This document shows positions 57,244-64,000 of a stretch of 64,000 bases of DNA, in pieces. The translations under genes were made by a program, and so were the position numbers. The DNA comes from Akkermansiaceae bacterium (GTDB lineage: Bacteria; Verrucomicrobiota; Verrucomicrobiia; Verrucomicrobiales; Akkermansiaceae): the NCBI GenBank assembly GCA_013041925.1, contig JABDRB010000011.1:62001-126000 (forward strand), given 5' to 3'. The notes beneath the pieces are model-generated. The model did no database searches. It had not been told where the DNA came from and saw nothing but the letters and a program-made list of their open reading frames with translations. Numbering within the stretch: position 1 is the first letter of the stretch; each line of letters starts with the position of its first letter.

Positions 57244-57273
57244 GCCAGCCGAAACAATCAACACCACTCAGCC

Positions 57274-57792
57274 ATGAACATCATCCAATCAACCATCGTC
57301 GCCCTGCTTTTTATCACCATGTGCAATCCGCTCTACGCCAACCGTCACCTTGATGGCCAAACAGCGCAGAAGCTCGAAATCCGTCACTCGATGATGGGGT
57401 TCCGCAACACGCTTCTCTTTTACACCTTCAAGGGTCAACAAGCCATCCTCCAACTATCGATCGCGAACAACGATGAATCCTTCCCCGTCACCGCGAAGAT
57501 TCATTTGTTTGACAAAAAAACCACTGAGAAGGGGTTAAAAAAGTGGATCAATAATCAGCACTCCGACGGGCGCTACCCGAATATCCCAACTCCGATCTTC
57601 ACCCATGTGCTTCCATCCGACAGCTGCACGGTCACATCCCACAAACAAACCGGCACAACTCAAAACCCCGGTCCAGGCGGCGGAACCTTTAAAAACTTCG
57701 CCGTGACGCTGTCGATCAAGGCCATCGACACCGAAGAAAAATTCAAACTCGCCGCATTCACCGACACCGCCCAGGTTCACGTCAAAAAGTAA
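57274..57792 (+). CDS. small secreted/periplasmic hypothetical protein
   Basis: 172 residues. A signal peptide (MNIIQSTIVALLFITMCNPL, cleavage probably after LYA) leads to a mature part predicted to be mostly beta strand: AILQLSIANNDESFPVTAKIHLFDKKTTE ... ending FKLAAFTDTAQVHVKK. The middle contains a Gly/Pro-rich TTQNPGPGGGTFKNF. No family recognised. It follows the MBL-fold gene by 30 nt on the same strand and may be co-transcribed. Confidence 0.6.
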   Translation: MNIIQSTIVALLFITMCNPLYANRHLDGQTAQKLEIRHSMMGFRNTLLFYTFKGQQAILQLSIANNDESFPVTAKIHLFDKKTTEKGLKKWINNQHSDGRYPNIPTPIFTHVLPSDSCTVTSHKQTGTTQNPGPGGGTFKNFAVTLSIKAIDTEEKFKLAAFTDTAQVHVKK

Positions 57793-57825
57793 TGGACTCC
57801 TCTCGACGAGGCTTCCAGCAAGGGG

Positions 57826-58278
57826 TCAAGACGCGTCCATGATGTATTCCAAGATCATACTCTGAAGAAGAAGATAAAATCGGTCTCGGAAATGGGCGCT
57901 GCGTAATTCAGGTTTCATGTCGTCCGTCGCATCGATCGCATTCAGGTGATAGCGCGCCTCGAGTGATAATCGGGCTAAATTAATGGCACCATACCAGTTC
58001 TCCACCTGGGACGGCTTAATAAAAACCCCCTGTTCGTTTTTGTGGCGGGCATCCTCAATCGCAGCGGCCACATAGCGGCACTGACTACTAAAGCTCTGCA
58101 CGAGATCCGGCATCACATACTGCTCCCACTCGCTATCCGAATCCATCAGATCTGCCAACGACTCGGCAAGGTGGGAGGATCGTCCCGCATCCGCGCAGAT
58201 AAGCTCAAGCTCCAACCAATCAGCATCGGACTCCGGCAGGATACACAGTCCACCCTCAAGCGTGGGTAACACCTTCAT
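57826..58278 (-). CDS. DUF2017 family protein
   Basis: 150 residues. Recognised as DUF2017 by position and by its helical pattern: an acidic start EGGLCILPESDADWLELEL, ESLADLMDSDSEWEQYVMPDLV, then VENWYGAINLARLSLEARYHL. In Actinobacteria DUF2017 follows clpS; here too its ATG overlaps the clpS stop by 4 nt (ATGA), so the two are translated together. No activity is known; a role with ClpS in substrate handling is inferred from the coupling. Confidence 0.75.
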   Translation of the reverse strand: MKVLPTLEGGLCILPESDADWLELELICADAGRSSHLAESLADLMDSDSEWEQYVMPDLVQSFSSQCRYVAAAIEDARHKNEQGVFIKPSQVENWYGAINLARLSLEARYHLNAIDATDDMKPELRSAHFRDRFYLLLQSMILEYIMDAS

Positions 58279-58562
58279 CGGCTTTTTTCCATCTTGGTTT
58301 GAAGTTGCCAGCCGTGGAGCTGCTGCACATAGAACTCCGCTTTCTCGCGACCACCCGACCAGACAACGGATCGGCCTTGGGTATGCACCTCCATCATGAG
58401 AACCTCAGCCCGCTCTTGTGGGTAACCAAAGACACGCTTAAAAACCAGGGTGACGTAGGCCTGTAGGTTCACAGGATCATCCAGCACCACCACATTCCAT
58501 GGCACGTCCTTCTGCGTCTTGGTTTTTTGTTGTTTCTCGGTCGTTGGCGTGGGAACAGACAT
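58275..58562 (-). CDS. clpS: ClpS-like Clp protease adaptor
   Basis: 95 residues from the ATG at 58562. N-degron adaptor: carries proteins with destabilising N-terminal residues to the Clp AAA+ unfoldase, here probably ClpC (3193-5706). The core is VVVLDDPVNLQAYVTLVF (30s), VFGYPQERAEVLMMEVHTQGRSVV with His60 of the amino-terminus pocket, and REKAEFYVQQLHGWQL. The position occupied by Asn34 in E. coli ClpS is Asp28 here. The type with PVNL is that of the ClpS-DUF2017 pair of Actinobacteria. Confidence 0.9.
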   Translation of the reverse strand: MSVPTPTTEKQQKTKTQKDVPWNVVVLDDPVNLQAYVTLVFKRVFGYPQERAEVLMMEVHTQGRSVVWSGGREKAEFYVQQLHGWQLQTKMEKSR

Positions 58563-58636
58563 CGGGGGGAGACAGAAGTATGGAGCCGACCTGCACGTTT
58601 TTGAAGCAAAAACATCATGCAAGCGCCCGTCTTGGA

Positions 58637-60151
58637 TCACAGCTCACGAAATGCCCTGCCCAGCCAGTTAGGCACATCACCCGCGCTGATCGACTGCATC
58701 GATGCTCCGCCGTGGCTTAAGGCAAACTCCGCCGCCCGACCGCACAACCAGGCACCGAGACGGGCCGCATCCAGCTGACGTACCCCCTGACCAAGCAATG
58801 ACGCAATAACGCCGGTAAGCACATCCCCCTGCCCGCCAGAAGCCATACCCGCATGCCCCGTGCCATTGACGTAACTCGGCGATCCGTCTTCAACAATCAG
58901 GCTCCGCGCCCCTTTCAGCAATACCGTCGTGCCGGCATATCGGGAGGCAAACGCGCGGCAGGCCTCAAGCCGTGACATCCCAGCCCCATCGGGAAAAAGT
59001 CTCGCCATTTCCCCCGGGTGCGGTGTCAGGGTCATATGCGGCCCAATGTGATTCTCCACACCATCCGACGCGATCCGATTCAACCCATCCGCGTCCAACA
59101 CAACCGGCCGGTCAAATCGTTTTAACAGATCAAAAAAATCCTTACGTGAATCCGCATCACCTCGACCCATCCCAGGACCTACCGCCAGCACATCCAGCTC
59201 TACTTCATGGATTTCTTGCAACCTACTCACCGGCCTCAACATCACCTCAGGTGGCATCATCGGCACCAGCAACGGATAAAGATCCTCGTCGATAAAAAGG
59301 GTCACTAAGCCTGCACCCGCCCGCATGGCACCTTGGGCACACAGCACCGCAGCACCTAACATCCCACGCGACCCCGCAACGATACCGACCCGTCCGGCAT
59401 CGCCTTTATGAAAATCATGGGGGCGCCGAGGAAGCAATCCACGCAGGCTGTGAACGTCATTGAGGTAGGGCCTGCTGGCAGCCAATGCATCAGGTGAATC
59501 CGGAGCATCTGGCACAGGTAACTCCGCCAAGGGCACACACTCAATCGCGCCCGTATAATTCACCGCCAACTCGGAAAACAAACCCACTTTAGGCACCCCG
59601 ACCGTCAAGGTAAGATCCGCAACCACCGCATGGTCACAGGCCGCTCCCGTATCGCCATCAACCCCAGAGGGAATATCCATGGCGATGACCTCTGCGCCAT
59701 CGTCATCGCGAATGTGATGCATCCACGTGGCCAACTCATCCAGCGGCGGCCTCAGCGGCCCATGACCCCCAATCCCCAACAGCCCATCCAATAAGATCAA
59801 TGGACAGCCGCGATCCCTCTGACTTTCAGGATCCTCGGTAAGCACACCATCCAGCTCCCTCCATTTTTTCCGAGGTAACACTCCGAGCCGAGACAACGCG
59901 TGCTGACATTTCACCCCCACCTTCCACCCGGCTTTTTCAAGATGACGCAGAGCGACCAAAGCATCCCCGCCATTGTTCCCTGAGCCAATACAGGCGATGG
60001 CCACCGGGGAGCGCGTGAAATCTGGGTAACGCCTCAGAATCGCCTGCGCGATCCCCAGACCCGCTTTTTCCATCAATGCCTCCGCCGTCACCCCCTCGTT
60101 GAAGGCCACTTCCTCAAGCCGCTGCATCTCTTTACATGTTAGACAACCCAT
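58637..60151 (-). CDS. nnrD: bifunctional NAD(P)HX epimerase/dehydratase NnrD
   Basis: 504 residues. Repairs hydrated NAD(P)H. The N-terminal half is the epimerase (YjeF_N): CLTCKEMQRLEEVAF, EALMEKAGLGIAQAI, CIGSGNNGGDALVALRHL, DIPSGVDGDTG. The C-terminal half is the ADP/ATP-dependent dehydratase (ribokinase-like): HDFHKGDAGRVGIVAGSRGMLGA, GPGMGRGDADS, DADGLN, TPHPGEMARLFP, NGTGHAGMASGGQGDVLTGVI. The order is that of the fused bacterial enzyme. It lies 74 nt upstream of clpS on the same strand. Confidence 0.95.
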   Translation of the reverse strand: MGCLTCKEMQRLEEVAFNEGVTAEALMEKAGLGIAQAILRRYPDFTRSPVAIACIGSGNNGGDALVALRHLEKAGWKVGVKCQHALSRLGVLPRKKWRELDGVLTEDPESQRDRGCPLILLDGLLGIGGHGPLRPPLDELATWMHHIRDDDGAEVIAMDIPSGVDGDTGAACDHAVVADLTLTVGVPKVGLFSELAVNYTGAIECVPLAELPVPDAPDSPDALAASRPYLNDVHSLRGLLPRRPHDFHKGDAGRVGIVAGSRGMLGAAVLCAQGAMRAGAGLVTLFIDEDLYPLLVPMMPPEVMLRPVSRLQEIHEVELDVLAVGPGMGRGDADSRKDFFDLLKRFDRPVVLDADGLNRIASDGVENHIGPHMTLTPHPGEMARLFPDGAGMSRLEACRAFASRYAGTTVLLKGARSLIVEDGSPSYVNGTGHAGMASGGQGDVLTGVIASLLGQGVRQLDAARLGAWLCGRAAEFALSHGGASMQSISAGDVPNWLGRAFREL

Positions 60152-60276
60152 AAGCTATGCCTCCATCAAAGCACAAATCATGCTATGACGCGATCACGAA
60201 TTTATCGATCGCCCAGCTCCTGATAACACCCCAAGCATTGCGTAGTGCAGCTGCGGCGAATGTCCCATCCACCCGA

Positions 60277-61152
60277 CTATGCCCCTGCCATGGCGGCGAG
60301 TCTTTGGTTCAGGGCGATCGAGCTACGTAGGCTCTGCATCTGAGCAACCAGGTGAGCATGGTCGGCATGAATCTTCGCGCATAAGGGGTCGTTGCCAACC
60401 TCGTTACTGATGTAGCGGCCAATCTCAATGTAGTGACTTTTCATCTCGACTTCGAGCAGGCCGATCTCAGAGGTCAACTTCGATCGGTCGCGGTTGGCTT
60501 TCCCCATACTCTGGTATGCCGTGGACGCATCATCGCGGAGTTTTTTTCGATCCTCAGCAATGGAAGCATCGACCTTGGTGAGTTTTGCATCCAGCTTTTG
60601 AATTTTTTGGCTCACCTCTTCACGCTCATTTTTCAACCCTGAAAAATCGACTTTATAAGCCGCCATTTTTTTTTGCTCCTCCTTGATGGTTTCGGCGTTA
60701 CCGCCTTCACCACTGAGAACCTGCACCTTGGTGCGGGACGCATCAAACTTACGTCTGATCTTCTGCGCTCTAGCAATCACCTGATCACGTTCAGCCAGAA
60801 GCTCCTTAGAATAACCCATCAACTCGTCACGTTTTTTCTCGAGCACGAGACACGCTTGGTTGGTCGCGTTAAGGGCCGCATTACGCTCGTCATGAGAGGT
60901 ATCGATGACCTCCTCGGCGCTATCGATCGATTTCTCCAGATTACGCAGCTTCAATGCCAACTTACGCAGTGTCCAGTATTCCACATCGATCGCCTCAATC
61001 TCCTCCGCCTGCTCCCAGACGTCCCGACCGAGAATTTCTTCGGCTTGGCGCAAGAGGTGCATTTCCTCTGCTGCCTCGGAAAGCCGCTTTGTCTTTCGGC
61101 GAATACCAAACGACAGAGCCAAGCGTGCGATCAGGTAGCGAGAACTATTCAT
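60277..61152 (-). CDS. coiled-coil hypothetical protein
   Basis: 291 residues, Lys/Glu/Asp-rich, with long heptad-like helical stretches from about 30 to 280 (for example RLSEAAEEMHLLRQAEEILG and KIQKLDAKLTKVDASIAEDRK). The N-terminus SSRYLIARLALSFGIRRK is short and weakly hydrophobic, followed by basic residues, so membrane attachment is possible but unproven. No enzyme motif is seen. It resembles PspA-like or scaffold proteins in composition only. It stands between acs and nnrD on the minus strand. Confidence 0.65.
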   Translation of the reverse strand: MNSSRYLIARLALSFGIRRKTKRLSEAAEEMHLLRQAEEILGRDVWEQAEEIEAIDVEYWTLRKLALKLRNLEKSIDSAEEVIDTSHDERNAALNATNQACLVLEKKRDELMGYSKELLAERDQVIARAQKIRRKFDASRTKVQVLSGEGGNAETIKEEQKKMAAYKVDFSGLKNEREEVSQKIQKLDAKLTKVDASIAEDRKKLRDDASTAYQSMGKANRDRSKLTSEIGLLEVEMKSHYIEIGRYISNEVGNDPLCAKIHADHAHLVAQMQSLRSSIALNQRLAAMAGA

Positions 61153-61186
61153 GACGGTGAAGCAGGCGGGTGATGGGGGGATTCAG

Positions 61187-63154
61187 TCACGAGCGACTGA
61201 CTAATTTTTGTAGGTTTTCGACAACGCTGATGTCTTCCAAGGTGGTCATGTTACCCGTGGCTTTCCCCGTGGCAACCAGCTCCTTAAGAAGGCGACGCAT
61301 AATCTTTCCTGACCGTGTTTTAGGCAAGGCAGGGGTGAAATAAATATCATCCGGCTTGGCAATCGCGCCAATCACTTTCCCAACGTGGTTTCGCACCTCT
61401 TTGAGCAGTTCGTCGGTTTCCTCGATACCCGATTTTAAGGTAACAAAGGCGCAAACCGCCTGTCCCTTGATGTCGTGAGGACGACCCACAACGGCAGCCT
61501 CCGCCACCGCCTGATGGGCGACCAGCGCGCTTTCCACCTCGGCGGTCCCGAGACGATGACCCGAGACGTTAAGCACGTCATCCAGTCGGCCGACAATCCA
61601 GAAATTTCCTTTCTTATCACGGCGGGCACCATCACCTGCAGTATACATTCCTGGGTAATCACCCCAGTAGGTGTCTTTGTAGCGTTTTTTATCGCCGTAA
61701 ATCGTCCGTAACATCCCAGGCCATGGCTTGCGGATGACGAGTCGCCCTCCTTCATTGGCTTTGCATTCATTGCCCTCCTCATCAAGGATGGCCGCATCGA
61801 CCCCAAAGAAGGGCATGGTCGCCGTGCCAGGTTTGATCGGGGTGCAACCAGGCATCGGTGAGATCATGATGGCTCCGGTCTCGGTCTGCCACCAGGTGTC
61901 AACAATCGGACAGCGTCCGCCGCCGATCTTGTTGTAATACCACATCCACGCCTCTGGGTTAATGGGCTCACCCACGGTGCCAAGCAGGCGGAGTGAGGAC
62001 AGGTCATGCTTTTCCACCAAGGCATCACCCGCCTTAATAAAGGCACGAATGGCCGTAGGGGCGGTGTAGAAAATTGTGACTCCGTATTCTTCGACAATCT
62101 GCCAGAATCGCGAGAAATCAGGGAAGTTTGGCGCGCCTTCATACATGACCTGAGTGACACCATTCAGCATGGGTCCGTAGGTAATGTAGGAGTGACCGGT
62201 GATCCAGCCAACGTCCGCCGTGCACCAATACACATCATCATCACGCATATCGAAGATATACTTGCAGGTGGTGTAGGTGTTGATCATGTAGCCGCCGGTG
62301 GTGTGAAGAATCCCCTTGGGCTTACCGGTGGATCCAGACGTGTAGAGAATGAAGAGTGGGTGCTCGCTGTCGAACGCCTTTGCCTTGTGGGTCGCAGGCA
62401 CCTTCGCCGCCTCTTCATGCCACCAGACATCGCGACCACGCTTCATCTTCACCTCATTTTCCGTCCGCTTGAGAACGATGACTTTTTTAACCGTCTTGTC
62501 CTTCTGCAGCGCTTCATCCACGTTGACCTTGAGATCAATAATACCGCCACGGCGCCAACCACCATCAGAGGTGATCACAACCGATGCCTTGGAGTCGTCG
62601 AGACGGTCTTTGATCGACTCAGCGGAGAAACCACCAAAGACGATCGAGTGCACCGCACCGATGCGTGCGCAGGCGAGCATCGCAATGCTGGCCTCGGCAA
62701 CCATCGGCATGTAAATGAGCACACGATCCTTGGATTTCACGCCATTGGCTTCCAACACGTTGGCAAACCGACAGACTTCACGCTGCAGTTGCTGGTAGGT
62801 CAGGGTGCGTTTATCTCCAGGTTCACCCTCCCAGATGATGGCCGCCTTGTTGCCACGCCCCTCATCGACGTGACGGTCGACACAGTTGACACAAATATTC
62901 GTTTTGCCACCGACAAACCACTTGGCGTAGGGGGCCTTCCAATCGAGCACCTTCGACCATTTTTTATCCCACTGAAGCTCCTTGGCTTCACGCGCCCAGA
63001 AGGTGCTTGGTTTCTCGATCGATTCTTTATGCAGGCGCTTATACTGCGCCATACTGGAAATACGGGCTTTTTTGGAAAATTCCTTACTGGGCTTAAATTC
63101 GCGGTCTTCGCTAAGATGGCTCTCGATGTTATTACTCATATTTGATCTACTCAT
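61187..63154 (-). CDS. acs: acetyl-CoA synthetase
   Basis: 655 residues, the AMP-forming enzyme that activates acetate. Start at ATG 63154; an ATG at 63139 is also possible. Motifs: [38 protein letters not shown] (phosphate loop), [38 protein letters not shown], the hinge [24 protein letters not shown], and [16 protein letters not shown] with the Lys that is acetylated for control. Upstream neighbour on the minus strand is the pseudouridine synthase gene; acs probably has its own transcript. Confidence 0.97.
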   Translation of the reverse strand: MSRSNMSNNIESHLSEDREFKPSKEFSKKARISSMAQYKRLHKESIEKPSTFWAREAKELQWDKKWSKVLDWKAPYAKWFVGGKTNICVNCVDRHVDEGRGNKAAIIWEGEPGDKRTLTYQQLQREVCRFANVLEANGVKSKDRVLIYMPMVAEASIAMLACARIGAVHSIVFGGFSAESIKDRLDDSKASVVITSDGGWRRGGIIDLKVNVDEALQKDKTVKKVIVLKRTENEVKMKRGRDVWWHEEAAKVPATHKAKAFDSEHPLFILYTSGSTGKPKGILHTTGGYMINTYTTCKYIFDMRDDDVYWCTADVGWITGHSYITYGPMLNGVTQVMYEGAPNFPDFSRFWQIVEEYGVTIFYTAPTAIRAFIKAGDALVEKHDLSSLRLLGTVGEPINPEAWMWYYNKIGGGRCPIVDTWWQTETGAIMISPMPGCTPIKPGTATMPFFGVDAAILDEEGNECKANEGGRLVIRKPWPGMLRTIYGDKKRYKDTYWGDYPGMYTAGDGARRDKKGNFWIVGRLDDVLNVSGHRLGTAEVESALVAHQAVAEAAVVGRPHDIKGQAVCAFVTLKSGIEETDELLKEVRNHVGKVIGAIAKPDDIYFTPALPKTRSGKIMRRLLKELVATGKATGNMTTLEDISVVENLQKLVSRS

Positions 63155-63201
63155 TTAATAGGACTCAAGGAAGCTAAGCAGCCCGACTCAAAAGGGCAAC
63201 C

Positions 63202-64000
63202 TTACTTTTTTTTACGGCGGAAAACTTTTTTCCCCGTCGGCCGGCGGGCGGACTTTTTGGCCGGACGACCGGTGGATTTGCGGGTCGTTGATTTACGAGC
63301 GGACTTCTTGGCAGACGAACCACTCTTGGTTGCCCGCATGACATCCGCAGCGGGTCGGCGTGGTTTTGGGTTGAGCTGAAGCGCGGTAATTTCGTCCTCC
63401 TCAAGCGCACGCCAACTCCCGAGCTCAAGGCCACCACCCTGAAGCAATCCGATACGGGTGCGCACCAGCTTGGTCACTTTGAGGTGAACCGCCTCAAACA
63501 TATAACGGATCTGTCGCTTCAACCCCGTTTCAAGCACCACACTGACACGGCGTGGTGATATCCGCCGCATCGACTTCGCACTGGCGCGCCCCTCCGGCGT
63601 GTAAACACCCGAGATCAACTTGTCGATCACCTCATTAGAAAATGCCTGATTCACGGTGACCAGATATTCCTTTTCCACCTTTTGGCGCGGGTGCGTCAGC
63701 TTCAGCGCCAAGTCCCCGTCGTTGGTGAGAACAAGTAGCCCCTCAGATTCTTTATCAAGACGACCGACGTTTTTGAGATGGCGCAGGTGGGGCGGCAGGA
63801 TATGGTAAATCGTTTCCCGGCCAAGCTCGTCGCTGGAGCTGCAGACAAGCCCAGGCGGCTTGTTTAATAAAATGGTTTCGGTCGTTTTGGGCCGAACCAC
63901 TTTACGGCCAACGCGCACGATATCATCGGCATCCACACGGGTGGCGGGGTTGGAACAACTGCTGTTGTTGATGAAGACCCCCCCTTCCTGAATGAGTGCA
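63202..64000 (-). CDS. RsuA/RluB-type rRNA pseudouridine synthase (5' end outside window)
   Basis: The frame runs from the right edge (no start codon in the window) to TAA at 63202, at least 265 residues. It begins inside an S4-like RNA-binding domain: ALIQEGGVFINNSSCSNPATR then VDADDIVRVGRKVV. Catalytic Asp lies in KNVGRLDKESEGLLVLTNDG. The C-terminal tail (about 50 residues, KSARKSTTRKSTGRPAKKSA, ending FRRKKK) is very basic, a common trait of these enzymes in this phylum. It modifies 16S or 23S rRNA uridines; which one cannot be told. Confidence 0.9.
   Translation of the reverse strand, partial: ALIQEGGVFINNSSCSNPATRVDADDIVRVGRKVVRPKTTETILLNKPPGLVCSSSDELGRETIYHILPPHLRHLKNVGRLDKESEGLLVLTNDGDLALKLTHPRQKVEKEYLVTVNQAFSNEVIDKLISGVYTPEGRASAKSMRRISPRRVSVVLETGLKRQIRYMFEAVHLKVTKLVRTRIGLLQGGGLELGSWRALEEDEITALQLNPKPRRPAADVMRATKSGSSAKKSARKSTTRKSTGRPAKKSARRPTGKKVFRRKKK

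Noticed and set aside
62006-63145. 379-codon plus-strand frame
   Set aside because: Antisense shadow of acs, whose motifs are complete on the minus strand.

Overview
The window reads as one chromosomal segment of a moderately GC-rich, Gram-negative-type bacterium, most likely a member of the Verrucomicrobiota (order Verrucomicrobiales). This is inferred from the gene mix: lpxK (lipid A), a pseudopilin with the GFTLVELLVVIAIIA leader, an McsA/McsB/ClpC cluster outside the Firmicutes, a ClpS-DUF2017 pair, a long 641-residue PurF, and little use of Shine-Dalgarno (SD) sequences. No search could be run, so the phylum call is moderately confident. I see no rRNA, tRNA, CRISPR array, insertion sequence or prophage. 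Coding density is high; the only gene-poor stretch over 300 bases is 5707-6129.

Layout. 1-1292 (minus): ECF sigma factor and its membrane anti-sigma factor (cut by the left edge). 1474-5706: mcsA-mcsB-clpC, a protein-arginine-phosphorylation/proteolysis operon. 6130-11597: a VOC protein, then the minus operon lpxK-recJ-recG. 11659-16714: rph, a pseudopilin, DUF456, gdhA, an enoyl-thioester reductase and a small secreted His/Arg/Tyr-rich protein whose start codon lies in a 14-bp inverted repeat. 16801-21764: tadA, rpe, a glcD-type flavoprotein and ligA. 21789-28514 (minus): a run from cdaA through a tiny CdaR-like membrane protein, bioD, an acetyltransferase, menG/ubiE, hisC and a zinc-ribbon membrane protein to mnmE. 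28638-31548: nrnA-truB-prfA, divergent from cdaA. 31632-34685: a DUF3482-type GTPase with a DUF2868-type membrane partner. 34797-44383: metH, a VIT1-like transporter, a YhaM-like HD protein, a GYF/DUF805 protein, purM-purF. 44608-50177: a membrane Ser/Thr kinase with two C-type-lectin-like domains, a Dabb protein, a sugar MFS porter and an AEC permease. 50301-53370: lutA, a COG3618 lactonase and lutB. 53387-57792: pdxA-recQ, a metallo-beta-lactamase-fold hydrolase and a small secreted protein. 57826-64000 (minus): nnrD-clpS-DUF2017, a coiled-coil protein, acs and a pseudouridine synthase cut by the right edge.

Links between genes. The window carries an AAA+ protease unfoldase (ClpC), its arginine kinase and activator (McsB/McsA) and, 50 kb away, a ClpS adaptor. 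Synthesis of c-di-AMP (cdaA) is transcribed divergently from an NrnA-type DHH phosphodiesterase that could clear pApA. The lut genes enclose a sugar lactonase, which suggests deoxy-sugar breakdown to lactate. The most unusual items are: (i) a perfect SD inside the 3' end of cdaA that starts an overlapping one-TM protein resembling only the N-terminal anchor of CdaR/YbbR; (ii) the start-codon hairpin at 16306-16360; (iii) the kinase with duplicated lectin-like sensors; and (iv) short periodic repeats placed repeatedly in divergent promoter regions.
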